This document shows positions 25,438-36,795 of a DNA stretch of 64,000 nucleotides, in pieces (the stretch's first letter is position 1; the number at the start of each line of letters is the position of its first letter). This DNA is from Euonymus europaeus. Taxonomy: Eukaryota; Streptophyta; Magnoliopsida; Celastrales; Celastraceae. Below the pieces are notes generated by a model. That model made no database searches and was not told the origin of the DNA. It was given only the letters and a program-made list of their open reading frames with translations. Location of the stretch: positions 11,299,001 through 11,363,000 of the forward strand of contig OY756972.1 of the NCBI GenBank assembly GCA_963580455.1, in the 5' to 3' direction. Position numbers and translations under genes: made by a program.

Positions 25438-28400
25438 GGTTTTGTCCATTTGTCATAGAAAGTTGGTGTTTTGGCATCGAAATAATCTAGGAAGCTTATA
25501 CTCCTAAAAATTTGAAATATAAGAACAATAAAAATTGTTCACCGAGCAACTTTAATGGTCCGAAGTTGCTCAACTCTCTCTATGGAGGAGCTTTTAACGG
25601 TTTTATCCATTTATAATAGAAAGTTGGTGTTTTGGCATCGAAATAATCTAGGAAGCTTATACTCTTAAAATTTGACATATAAGGACAATAAAAATTGTAC
25701 ACAGAGCAACTTTGATGGTCCGAAGTTGCTCAACTCTCTCTATTGAGATGTTTTTAACGGTTTTGTCTATTTGTAATAGAAAGTTGGTGCTTTGGCATCG
25801 AAATAATCTAGGAAGCTTGTACTCTTAAAATTTGACATATAAAAACAATAAAAATTGTACACCGAGCAACTTTGATGGTCCAAAGTTGCTCAACTCTCTC
25901 TATGGAGGAGCTTTTAACGGTTTTATCCATTTGTCATAGAAAGTTGGTGTGTTGGAATCGAAATAATCTTGGAAGCTTGTATTAATAAAATTTTACATAG
26001 AAGAACAACAAAAAGTGTACATAAAGGAACTTTGATGGTCCGAAGTTGCTCAACTCTATCTATGGATGAGCTTTTAACGGTTTTGTCCATTTGTCATAGA
26101 AATTTTGTGTTTTGGCATCGAAATAATCTATGAAGCTTATACTCATAAAATTTGACATATAAGAACAATAAAAAGTGTACATTGAGCAACTTTGATGGTC
26201 CGAAATTGCTCAACTCTCTCTATGGACGAGCTTTTAACGGTTTTTTCCATTTGTCATAGAAAGTTGTTGTTTTGGTCTCGGAAGCTTATACTCTTAAAAT
26301 TTGACATATAAGAAAAATAAAAATTGTACACCGAGCAACTTTGATCGTCCGAAATTGCTCAACTCTCTCTATGGAAGAGCTTTTAACGGTTTTATCCATT
26401 TGTCATAGAAAGTCGGAGTTTTGGAATCGAAATAATCTTGGAAGCTTGTATTAATAAAATTTTACATAGAAGAACAATAAAAATGTACATAGAGGAACTT
26501 TGATGGTCCGAAGTTGTTCAACTCTCTCTATGGAGGAGCTTTTAGCGGTTTTATCCATTTGTCATAAAAGTTGGTGTTTTGGCATCGAAATAATCTATGA
26601 AGCTTATACTCATAAAATTTGACAAATAAGAACAATAAAAAGTGTACACCGAGCAACTTTGATGGTCCGAAGTTGTTCAACTCTCTCTTTGGAGGAGCTT
26701 TTAACGGTTTTGTCCATTTGTCATAGAAAGTTGGTGTTTTTGGCATCGAAATAATCTAGGAAGCTTATACTCTTAAAATTTGAAATATAAGAACAATAAA
26801 AATTCTAAACCGAGCAACTTTAATGGTCCGAAGTTGCTCAACTCTCTCAATGGAGGAGCTTTTAACGGTTTTGTCCATTTGTCATAGAAAGTTGGTGTTT
26901 TGGCATCGAAATAATCTAGGAAGCTTATACTCATAAAATTTGACATATAAGAACAATAAAAAGTGTACACCGAGCAACTTTGATGGTCCGAAGTTGTTCA
27001 AATCTCTCTATGGAGGAGCTTTTAACGGTTTTGTCCATTTGTCATAGAAAGTTGGTGTTTTGGCATCGAAATAATCTAGGAAGCTTATACTCTTAAAATT
27101 TGAAATATAAGAACAATAAAAATTGTACACCGAGCAAGTTTGAAGGTCCGAAGATCCTCAACTCTCTCTAAGGAAGAGCTTTTAACGGTTTTATTCATTT
27201 GTCATAGAAAGTTGGTGTGTTGGAATCGAAATAATCTTGGAAGCTTGTATTAATAAAATTTTACGTAGAAGAACAATAAAAAGTGTACATAGAGGAACTT
27301 TGATGGTCCGAAGTTGCTCAACTCTCTCTATGGATGAGCTTTTAACGGTTTTGTCCATTTGTCATAGAAATTTGGTGTTTTGGCATCGAAATAATCTATG
27401 AAGCTTATACTCATAAAATTTGACATATAAGAACAATAAAAAGTGTACACCGAGATACTTTGATGGTCCGAAGTTGCTCAACTCTCTCTATGGAGCAGCT
27501 TTTAACGGTTTTGTCCATTTGTCATAGAAAGTTGGTGTTTTGGCATCGAAATAATCTAGGAAGCTTATACTCTTAAAATTTGACATATAAGAACAATAAA
27601 AATTGTACACAGAGCAACTTTGATGGTCCGAAGTTGCTCAACTCTCTCTATTGAGAAGTTTTTAACGGTTTTGTCTATTTGTCATAGAAAGTTGGTGCTT
27701 TGGCATCGAAATAATCTAGGAAGCTTGTACTGTTAAAATTTGACATATAAAAACAATAAAAATTGTACACCGAGCAACTTTGATGGTCCGAAGTTGCTCA
27801 ACTCTCTCTATGGAGGAGCTTTTAACGGTTTTATCCATTTGTCATAGAAAGTTGGTGTGTTGGAATCGAAATAATCTTGGAAGCTTGTATTAATAAAATT
27901 TTACATAGAAGAACAACAAAAAGTGTACATAAAGGAACTTTGATGGTCCGAACTTGCTCAACTCTCTCTATGGATGAGCTTTTAACGGTTTTGTCCATTT
28001 GTCATAGAAATTTTGTGTTTTGGCATCGAAATAATCTATGAAGCTATACTCATAAAATTTGACATATAAGAACAATAAAAAGTGGACACCGAGCAACTTT
28101 GATGGTCCGAAGTTGCTCAACTCTCTCTATGGAGGAGCTTTTAACGGTTTTGTCCATTTGTCATAGAAAGTTGGTGTTTTGGCATCGGAATAATCTAGGA
28201 AGCTTATACTCTTAAAATTTGACATATAAGAACAATAAAAATTGTACACCGAGCAACTTTAATGGTCCGAAGTTGCTCAACTCTCTCTATGGAAGAGCAT
28301 TTAACGGTTTTATCCATTTGTCATAGAAAGTTGGTGTTTTGGAATCGAAATAATCTTGGAAGCTTGTATTAATAAAATTTTACATAGAAGAACAATAAAA

Positions 28401-28623
28401 ATGTACAGAGAGGAACTTTGATGGTACGAAGTTGCTCAACTCCCTCTATGGAGGAGCTTTTAGCGGTTTTGTCCATTTGTCATAAAAGTTGGTGTTTTGG
28501 CATCGAAATAATCTATGAAGCTTATACTCATAAAATTTGACATATAAGAACAATAAAAAGTGTATACCGAGCAACTTTGATGGTCCGAAGTTGCTCAACG
28601 CTCTTTATGGAGGAGCTTTTAAC
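25438..28623. repeat. 3,186-bp tandem duplication, unit 2
   Basis: This is nearly identical to unit 1. The differences I found are single bases, such as AAGGACAATA near 25,682, AGAAAAATAAAAATTG near 26,314 (AGAACAATA in unit 1) and TTGAAGGTCCG near 27,143 (TTGATGGTCCG in unit 1). Such low divergence over 3 kb indicates a very recent duplication or strong homogenisation. The end of this unit overlaps the first copy of the 2,235-bp HOR that begins at 27,721. Confidence 0.9.
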
Positions 28624-29477
28624 AGTTTTGTCCATTTGTCATAGGAAGTTGGTGTTTTGGCATCAAAATAATCTAGGAAGCTTATACTCTTAAAATTTGA
28701 CATATAAGAACAATAAAAATTGTACACCGAGCAAGTTTGATGGTTCGAAGTTGCTCAACTCTCTCTATGGAGGAGCTTTTAACGGTTTTGTCCATTTGTC
28801 ATAGAAAGTTGGTGTTTTAGCATCGAAATAATCTAGGAAGCTTATACTCTTAAAATTTGACATATAAGAACAATAAAAATTGTACACCGAGCAAGTTTGA
28901 TGGTTCGAAGTTGCTCAACTCTCTCTATGGAGAAGGTTTTAACGGTTTAGTCCGATTGTCATAGAAAGTTGATGTTTTGGCATCGAAATAATCTAGGAAG
29001 CTTATACTCTTAAAATTTGACATATAAGAACAATAAAAATTGTACACCGAGCAACTTTGATGGTCCGTAGTTGCTCAACTCTCTCTATGGAGGAGCTTTT
29101 AACGGTTTTATCCATTTGTCATAGAAAGTTGGTATGTTGGAATCGAAATAATCTTGGAAGCATGTATTAATAAAATTTTACATAGAAGAACAATAAAAAG
29201 TATACATAAAGGAACTTTGATGGTCCGAAGTTGCTCAACTCTCTCTATGGATGAGCTTTTAACGGTTTTGTCCATTTGTCATAGAATTTGTGTGTTTTGT
29301 CATCGAAATAATCTATGAAGCTTATACTCATAAAATTTGACATATAAGAACAATAAAAAGTGTACACTGAGCAACTTTGATGGTCCGAAGTTGCTCAACT
29401 CTCTCTATGGAGGAGCTTTTAACGGTTTTGTCCATTTGTCATAGAAAGTTGGTGTTTTGGCATCGAAATAATCTAGG

Positions 29478-29483
29478 AAGCTT
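29478..29483. other. HindIII site recurring once per monomer (representative)
   Basis: AAGCTT lies at the same monomer position throughout, so a HindIII digest should give a 160-bp ladder. The site is lost in a defined subtype reading GAAGCTATACTC (for example near 14,970, 20,395, 28,040, 30,275 and 47,492), where one T is missing, and in the GAAGCATGTATT subtype (29,158; 31,393; 33,628; 41,591; 43,826). Loss in fixed subtypes should leave larger bands whose sizes follow the HOR structure. Confidence 0.9.
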
Positions 29484-29511
29484 ATACTCTTAAAATTTGA
29501 CATATAAGAAC

Positions 29512-29517
29512 AATAAA
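29512..29517 (+). other. AATAAA hexamer in each monomer (representative)
   Basis: An AATAAA hexamer inside an A-rich tract is present in nearly every monomer on this strand; some copies read ACAAAA or AAGTAAAA instead. It matches the canonical polyadenylation hexamer, and TATAAG lies just upstream. In AT-rich DNA such words arise easily, so I record it only as a fixed property of the repeat, not as a proven processing signal. Confidence 0.35.
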
Positions 29518-29528
29518 AATTGTACACC

Positions 29529-29556
29529 GAGCAACTTTGATGGTCCGAAGTTGCTC
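29529..29556. other. Conserved dyad symmetry spanning the monomer junction (representative)
   Basis: GAGCAACTT is followed 10 bases later by its exact reverse complement AAGTTGCTC: 9-bp arms around a 10-base loop. The same element recurs about once per 160 bp over the whole window. Some copies have one arm changed, for example GAGCGACTT in the A-type block, GAGCAAGTT beside TTCG loops, and AACTTGCTC in the monomer following the ATTAATAAAATTTT subtype. A second, overlapping near-palindrome (AGTTG-CT-CAACT) shares the right arm, so two alternative hairpins compete. Short dyads in satellites have been linked to cruciform or other non-B DNA at centromeres; here the structure is seen but the function is inferred. 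Confidence 0.8.
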
Positions 29557-29955
29557 AACTCTCTCTATGGAAGGGCATTTAACGGTTTTATCCATTTGTC
29601 ATAGAAAGTTGGTGTTTTGGAATCGAAATAATCTTGGAAGCTTGTATGAATAAAATTTTACATAGAAGAACAATAAAAATGTACAGAGAGGAACTTTGAT
29701 CGTCCGAAGTTGCTCAACTCCTTCTATGGAGGAGCTTTTAGCGGTTTTATCCATTTGTCATAAAAGTTGGTGTTTTGGCATCGAAATAATCTATGAAGCT
29801 TATACTCATAAAATTTGACATATAAGAACAATAAAAAGTGTATACCGAGCAACTTTGATGGTCCGAAGTTGCTCAACGCTCTTTATGGAGGAGCTTTTAA
29901 CGGTTTTGTCCATTTGTCATAGAAAGTTGGTGTTTTGGCATCGAAATAATCTAGG

Positions 29956-32190
29956 AAGCTTGTACTGTTAAAATTTGACATATAAAAACAATAAAAATTG
30001 TACACCGAGCAAGTTTGATGGTCCGAAGTTGCTCAACTCTCTCTATGGAGGAGCTTTTAACGGTTTTATCCATTTGTCATAGAAAGTTGGTGTGTTGGAA
30101 TCGAAATAATCTTGGAAGCTTGTATTAATAAAATTTTACATAGAAGAACAACAAAAAGTGTACATAAAGGAACTTTGATGGTCCGAACTTGCTCAACTCT
30201 CTCTATGGATGAGCTTTTAACGGTTTTGTCCATTTGTCATAGAAATTTTGTATTTTGGCATCGAAATAATCTATGAAGCTATACTCATAAAATTTGACAT
30301 ATAAGAACAATAAAAAGTGGACACCGAGCAACTTTGATGGTCCGAAGTTGCTCAACTCTCTCTATGGAGGAGCTTTTAACGGTTTTGTCCATTTGTCATA
30401 GAAAGTTGGTGTTTTGGCATCGGAATAATCTAGGAAGCTTATACTCTTAAAATTTGACATATAAGAACAATAAAAATTGTACACCGAGCAACTTTAATGG
30501 TCCGAAGTTGCTCAACTCTCTCTATGGAAGAGCATTTAACGGTTTTATCCATTTGTCATAGAAAGTTGGTGTTTTGGAATCGAAATAATCTTGGAAGCTT
30601 GTATTAATAAAATTTTACATAGAAGAACAATAAAAATGTACAGAGAGGAACTTTGATGGTACGAAGTTGCTCAACTCCCTCTATGGAGGAGCTTTTAGCG
30701 GTTTTGTCCATTTGTCATAAAAGTTGGTGTTTTGGCATCGAAATAATCTATGAAGCTTATACTCATAAAATTTGACATATAAGAACAATAAAAAGTGTAT
30801 ACCGAGCAACTTTGATGGTCCGAAGTTGCTCAACGCTCTTTATGGAGGAGCTTTTAACAGTTTCGTCCATTTGTCATAGGAAGTTGGTGTTTTGGCATCA
30901 AAATAATCTAGGAAGCTTATACTCTTAAAATTTGACATATAAGAACAATAAAAATTGTACACCGAGCAAGTTTGATGGTTCGAAGTTGCTCAACTCTCTC
31001 TATGGAGGAGCTTTTAACGGTTTTGTCCATTTGTCATAGAAAGTTGGTGTTTTAGCATCGAAATAATCTAGGAAGCTTATACTCTTAAAATTTGACATAT
31101 AAGAACAATAAAAATTGTACACCGAGCAAGTTTGATGGTTCGAAGTTGCTCAACTCTCTCTATGGAGAAGGTTTTAACGGTTTAGTCCGATTGTCATAGA
31201 AAGTTGATGTTTTGGCATCGAAATAATCTAGGAAGCTTATACTCTTAAAATTTGACATATAAGAACAATAAAAATTGTACACCGAGCAACTTTGATGGTC
31301 CGTAGTTGCTCAACTCTCTCTATGGAGGAGCTTTTAACGGTTTTATCCATTTGTCATAGAAAGTTGGTATGTTGGAATCGAAATAATCTTGGAAGCATGT
31401 ATTAATAAAATTTTACATAGAAGAACAATAAAAAGTATACATAAAGGAACTTTGATGGTCCGAAGTTGCTCAACTCTCTCTATGGATGAGCTTTTAACGG
31501 TTTTGTCCATTTGTCATAGAATTTGTGTGTTTTGTCATCGAAATAATCTATGAAGCTTATACTCATAAAATTTGACATATAAGAACAATAAAAAGTGTAC
31601 ACTGAGCAACTTTGATGGTCCGAAGTTGCTCAACTCTCTCTATGGAGGAGCTTTTAACGGTTTTGTCCATTTGTCATAGAAAGTTGGTGTTTTGGCATCG
31701 AAATAATCTAGGAAGCTTATACTCTTAAAATTTGACATATAAGAACAATAAAAATTGTACACCGAGCAACTTTGATGGTCCGAAGTTGCTCAACTCTCTC
31801 TATGGAAGGGCATTTAACGGTTTTATCCATTTGTCATAGAAAGTTGGTGTTTTGGAATCGAAATAATCTTGGAAGCTTGTATGAATAGAATTTTACATAG
31901 AAGAACAATAAAAATGTACAGAGAGGAACTTTGATCGTCCGAAGTTGCTCAACTCCTTCTATGGAGGAGCTTTTAGCGGTTTTATCCATTTGTCATAAAA
32001 GTTGGTGTTTTGGCATCGAAATAATCTATGAAGCTTATACTCATAAAATTTGACATATAAGAACAATAAAAAGTGTATACCGAGCAACTTTGATGGTCCG
32101 AAGTTGCTCAACGCTCTTTATGGAGGAGCTTTTAACGGTTTTGTCCATTTGTCATAGAAAGTTGGTGTTTTGGCATCGAAATAATCTAGG
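29956..32190. repeat. 14-monomer HOR (2,235 bp), copy 2
   Basis: All 14 monomers are in the same order as copy 1. Private changes include AACAGTTTCGTCC near 30,858 and ATGAATAGAA near 31,881. The marks TTCATAGAAAGTTGATG-like GTTGATG and CCGTAGTTGC are shared with copy 1 but absent from copy 3. Copies 1 and 2 are thus each other's nearest relatives at those sites. Confidence 0.9.
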
Positions 32191-34308
32191 AAGCTTGTAC
32201 TGTTAAAATTTGACATATAAAAACAATAAAAATTGTACACCGAGCAAGTTTGATGGTCCGAAGTTGCTCAACTCTCTCTATGGAGGAGCTTTTAACGGTT
32301 TTATCCATTTGTCATAGAAAGTTGGTGTGTTGGAATCGAAATAATCTTGGAAGCTTGTATTAATAAAATTTTACATAGAAGAACAACAAAAAGTGTACAT
32401 AAAGGAACTTTGATGGTCCGAACTTGCTCAACTCTCTCTATGGATGAGCTTTTAACGGTTTTGTCCATTTGTCATAGAAATTTTGTATTTTGGCATCGAA
32501 ATAATCTATGAAGCTATACTCATAAAATTTGACATATAAGAACAATAAAAAGTGGACACCGAGCAACTTTGATGGTCCGAAGTTGCTCAACTCTCTCTAT
32601 GGAGGAGCTTTTAACGGTTTTGTCCATTTGTCATAGAAAGTTGGTGTTTTGGCATCGGAATAATCTAGGAAGCTTATACTCTTAAAATTTGACATATAAG
32701 AACAATAAAAATTGTACACCGAGCAACTTTAATGGTCCGAAGTTGCTCAACTCTCTCTATGGAAGAGCATTTAACGGTTTTATCCATTTGTCATAGAAAG
32801 TTGGTGTTTTGGAATCGAAATAATCTTGGAAGCTTGTATTAATAAAATTTTACATAGAAGAACAATAAAAATGTACAGAGAGGAACTTTGATGGTACGAA
32901 GTTGCTCAACTCCCTCTATGGAGGAGCTTTTAGCGGTTTTGTCCATTTGTCATAAAAGTTGGTGTTTTGGCATCGAAATAATCTATGAAGCTTATACTCA
33001 TAAAATTTGACATATAAGAACAATAAAAAGTGTATACCGAGCAACTTTGATGGTCCGAAGTTGCTCAACGCTCTTTATGGAGGAGCTTTTAACAGTTTTG
33101 TCCATTTGTCATAGGAAGTTGGTGTTTTGGCATCAAAATAATCTAGGAAGCTTATACTCTTAAAATTTGACATATAAGAACAATAAAAATTGTACACCGA
33201 GCAAGTTTGATGGTTCGAAGTTGCTCAACTCTCTCTATGGAGGAGCTTTTAACGGTTTTGTCCATTTGTCATAGAAAGTTGGTGTTTTAGCATCGAAATA
33301 ATCTAGGAAGCTTATACTCTTAAAATTTGACATATAAGAACAATAAAAATTGTACACCGAGCAAGTTTGATGGTTCGAAGTTGCTCAACTCTCTCTATGG
33401 AGAAGGTTTTAACGGTTTAGTCCGATTGTCATAGAAAGTTGGTGTTTTGGCATCGAAATAATCTAGGAAGCTTATACTCTTAAAATTTGACATATAAGAA
33501 TAATAAAAATTGTACACCGAGCAACTTTGATGGTCCGAAGTTGCTCAACTCTCTCTATGGAGGAGCTTTTAACGGTTTTATCCATTTGTCATAGAAAGTT
33601 GGTATGTTGGAATCGAAATAATCTTGGAAGCATGTATTAATAAAATTTTACATAGAAGAACAATAAAAAGTATACATAAAGGAACTTTGATGGTCCGAAG
33701 TTGCTCAACTCTCTCTATGGATGAGCTTTTAACGGTTTTGTCCATTTGTCATAGAATTTGTGTGTTTTGTCATCGAAATAATCTATGAAGCTTATACTCA
33801 TAAAATTTGACATATAAGAACAATAAAAAGTGTACACTGAGCAACTTTGATGGTCCGAAGTTGCTCAACTCTCTCTATGGAGGAGCTTTTAACGGTTTTG
33901 TCCATTTGTCATAGAAAGTTGGTGTTTTGGCATCGAAATAATCTAGGAAGCTTATACTCTTAAAATTTGACATATAAGAACAATAAAAATTGTACACCGA
34001 GCAACTTTGATGGTCCGAAGTTGCTCAACTCTCTCTATGGAAGGGCATTTAACGGTTTTATCCATTTGTCATAGAAAGTTGGTGTTTTGGAATCGAAATA
34101 ATCTTGGAAGCTTGTATGAATAAAATTTTACATAGAAGAACAATAAAAATGTACAGAGAGGAACTTTGATCGTCCGAAGTTGCTCAACTCCTTCTATGGA
34201 GGAGCTTTTAGCGGTTTTATCCATTTGTCATAAAAGTTGGTGTTTTGGCATCGAAATAATCTATGAAGCTTATACTCATAAAATTTGACATATAAGAACA
34301 ATAAAAAT
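32191..34308. repeat. 14-monomer HOR (2,235 bp), copy 3, truncated
   Basis: This follows the HOR order until about 34,308. There a monomer expected to read AAAAAGTGTATACCGAG becomes AAAAATTGTTCACCGAG, and the array switches to a different module. It lacks roughly the last 118 bp of the unit. The same switch occurs at about 44,507 in the second version of this region, so the junction was itself copied. Confidence 0.85.
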
Positions 34309-35370
34309 TGTTCACCGAGCAACTTTAATGGTCCGAAGTTGCTCAACTCTCTCTATGGAGGAGCTTTTAACGGTTTTATCCATTTATAATAGAAAGTTGG
34401 TGTTTTGGCATCGAAATAATCTAGGAAGCTTATACTCTTAAAATTTGACATATAAGAACAATAAAAATTGTACACAGAGCAACTTTGATGGTCCGAAGTT
34501 GCTCAACTCTCTCTATTGAGAAGTTTTTAACGGTTTTGTCTATTTGTAATAGAAAGTTGGTGCTTTGCCATCGAAATAATCTAGGAAGCTTGTACTCTTA
34601 AAATTTGACATATAAAAACAATAAAAATTGTACACCGAGCAACTTTGATGTTCCGAAGTTGCTCAACTCTCTCTATGGAGGAGCTTTTAACGGTTTTATC
34701 CATTTGTCATAGAAAGTTGGTGTGTTGGAATCGGAATAATCTTGGAAGCATGTATTAATAAAATTTTACATAGAAGAACAACAAAAAGTGTACATAAAGT
34801 AACTTTGATTGTCCGAAGTTGCTCAACTCTCTCTATGGATGAGCTCTTAACGGTTTTGTCCATTTGTCACAGAAATTTTGTGTTTTGGCATCGAAATAAT
34901 CTATGAAGCTTATACTCATAAAATTTGACATATAAGAACAATAAAAAGTGTACATTGAGCAACTTTGATGGTCCGAAATTGCTCAACTCTCTCTATGGAC
35001 GAACTTTTAACGGTTTTTTCCATTTCTCATAGAAAGTTGTTGTTTTGGTCTAGGAAGCTTATACTCTTAAAATTTGACATATAAGAACAATAAAAATTGT
35101 ACACCGAGCAACTTTGATCGTCCGAAATTGCTCAACTCTCTCTATGGAAGAGCTTTTAACGGTTTTATCCATTTGTCATAGAAAGTCGGAGTTTTGGAAT
35201 CGAAATAATCTTGGAAGCTTGTATTAATAAAATTTTACATAGAAGAACAATAAAAATGTACATAGAGGAACTTTGATGGTCCGAAGTTGCTCAACTCCCT
35301 CTATGGAGGAGCTTTTAGAGGTTTTATCCATTTGTCATAAAAGTTGGTGTTTTGGCATCGAAATAATCTA
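33946..35370. repeat. 1,425-bp tandem duplication, unit 1
   Basis: This aligns with 35,371-36,795 at an exact 1,425-bp offset (AAGGGCATTT at 34,041 and 35,466; AAGCATGTATT at 34,746 and 36,171). The nine-monomer unit contains the 149-bp monomer at about 35,049. It overlaps the tail of HOR copy 3, so the duplication happened after the switch of module at 34,308. I saw no difference between the two units in the stretches compared. Confidence 0.9.
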
Positions 35371-36795
35371 GGAAGCTTATACTCTTAAAATTTGACATAT
35401 AAGAACAATAAAAATTGTACACCGAGCAACTTTGATGGTCCGAAGTTGCTCAACTCTCTCTATGGAAGGGCATTTAACGGTTTTATCCATTTGTCATAGA
35501 AAGTTGGTGTTTTGGAATCGAAATAATCTTGGAAGCTTGTATGAATAAAATTTTACATAGAAGAACAATAAAAATGTACAGAGAGGAACTTTGATCGTCC
35601 GAAGTTGCTCAACTCCTTCTATGGAGGAGCTTTTAGCGGTTTTATCCATTTGTCATAAAAGTTGGTGTTTTGGCATCGAAATAATCTATGAAGCTTATAC
35701 TCATAAAATTTGACATATAAGAACAATAAAAATTGTTCACCGAGCAACTTTAATGGTCCGAAGTTGCTCAACTCTCTCTATGGAGGAGCTTTTAACGGTT
35801 TTATCCATTTATAATAGAAAGTTGGTGTTTTGGCATCGAAATAATCTAGGAAGCTTATACTCTTAAAATTTGACATATAAGAACAATAAAAATTGTACAC
35901 AGAGCAACTTTGATGGTCCGAAGTTGCTCAACTCTCTCTATTGAGAAGTTTTTAACGGTTTTGTCTATTTGTAATAGAAAGTTGGTGCTTTGCCATCGAA
36001 ATAATCTAGGAAGCTTGTACTCTTAAAATTTGACATATAAAAACAATAAAAATTGTACACCGAGCAACTTTGATGTTCCGAAGTTGCTCAACTCTCTCTA
36101 TGGAGGAGCTTTTAACGGTTTTATCCATTTGTCATAGAAAGTTGGTGTGTTGGAATCGGAATAATCTTGGAAGCATGTATTAATAAAATTTTACATAGAA
36201 GAACAACAAAAAGTGTACATAAAGTAACTTTGATTGTCCGAAGTTGCTCAACTCTCTCTATGGATGAGCTCTTAACGGTTTTGTCCATTTGTCACAGAAA
36301 TTTTGTGTTTTGGCATCGAAATAATCTATGAAGCTTATACTCATAAAATTTGACATATAAGAACAATAAAAAGTGTACATTGAGCAACTTTGATGGTCCG
36401 AAATTGCTCAACTCTCTCTATGGACGAACTTTTAACGGTTTTTTCCATTTCTCATAGAAAGTTGTTGTTTTGGTCTAGGAAGCTTATACTCTTAAAATTT
36501 GACATATAAGAACAATAAAAATTGTACACCGAGCAACTTTGATCGTCCGAAATTGCTCAACTCTCTCTATGGAAGAGCTTTTAACGGTTTTATCCATTTG
36601 TCATAGAAAGTCGGAGTTTTGGAATCGAAATAATCTTGGAAGCTTGTATTAATAAAATTTTACATAGAAGAACAATAAAAATGTACATAGAGGAACTTTG
36701 ATGGTCCGAAGTTGCTCAACTCCCTCTATGGAGGAGCTTTTAGAGGTTTTATCCATTTGTCATAAAAGTTGGTGTTTTGGCATCGAAATAATCTA
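35371..36795. repeat. 1,425-bp tandem duplication, unit 2
   Basis: This is the second unit. The left junction joins AATCTA, the end of one monomer type, to GGAAGCTTATACTC of the repeated consensus monomer; the original continuation, AATCTATGAAGC, resumes at 36,796. The related region at 44,508-45,568 has only one copy of this module, so the duplication is specific to this locus or was lost there. Confidence 0.9.

Larger units (their letters stand above)
29382..29541 (+). repeat. Reference (consensus-like) 160-bp monomer
   Basis: This copy carries the majority base at essentially every position and serves as a reference. In order it holds: the GGTCCGAAG landmark, which is the loop end and right arm of a dyad; a pyrimidine-rich CTCAACTCTCTCTATGG tract; GGAGCTTTTAACGG; TTTTGTCCATTTGTCATAG; GGTGTTTTGGCATCG; a HindIII site; AAAATTTGACATATAAGAAC; an AATAAA within an A-rich tract; GTACACCGAG; and the left arm of the next dyad. 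By direct count 57 of 160 bases are G or C (35.6%). CpG dinucleotides sit at only a few fixed places. Because 160 is not divisible by 3, a frame running through the array changes phase at each monomer, which explains the short scattered ORFs. Confidence 0.93.
27721..29955. repeat. 14-monomer HOR (2,235 bp), copy 1
   Basis: The HOR is anchored on AAGCTTGTACTGTTAAAATT at 27,721, 29,956 and 32,191, an exact 2,235-bp period. Monomer order: 1 GTACTGTT; 2 ATTAATAAAATTTT with ACAACAAAAAG; 3 no-HindIII GAAGCTATACTC; 4 consensus with CGGAATAATC; 5 GTACAGAGAGG with GGTACG; 6 GTGTATACCGAG; 7 and 8 GCAAGTTTGATGGTTCG; 9 consensus with TTTAGTCCGATT upstream; 10 AAGCATGTATT; 11 GAATTTGTGTG; 12 consensus with AAGGGCATTT; 13 GTATGAATAAAA with GATCGTCC; 14 GTGTATACCGAG. 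Confidence 0.88.

Noticed and set aside
23342..27000. Transposon or retroelement insertion explaining the abrupt changes of monomer type
   Set aside because: All junctions join satellite to satellite with monomer phase kept. I saw no target-site duplications, terminal repeats, or coding sequence from an element.
29500..29520. TATAAG plus AATAAA as a promoter or terminator in each monomer
   Set aside because: Both words are expected in AT-rich DNA and nothing else (initiator, upstream elements, a transcribed unit) supports a functional call.
29382..29541. The 160-bp monomer being built from shorter sub-repeats, because GGAGCTTTTA and GGAAGCTTATA look alike
   Set aside because: The likeness covers about ten bases at one place. 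I could not extend it into a 40-, 53- or 80-bp internal periodicity.
29529..29556. CENP-B box in the TTCGGACCATCAAAG (reverse strand) segment
   Set aside because: TTCG and the central A fit the known NTTCGNNNNANNCGGGN consensus, but the required CGGG half is AAAG. No monomer I read has the full motif.
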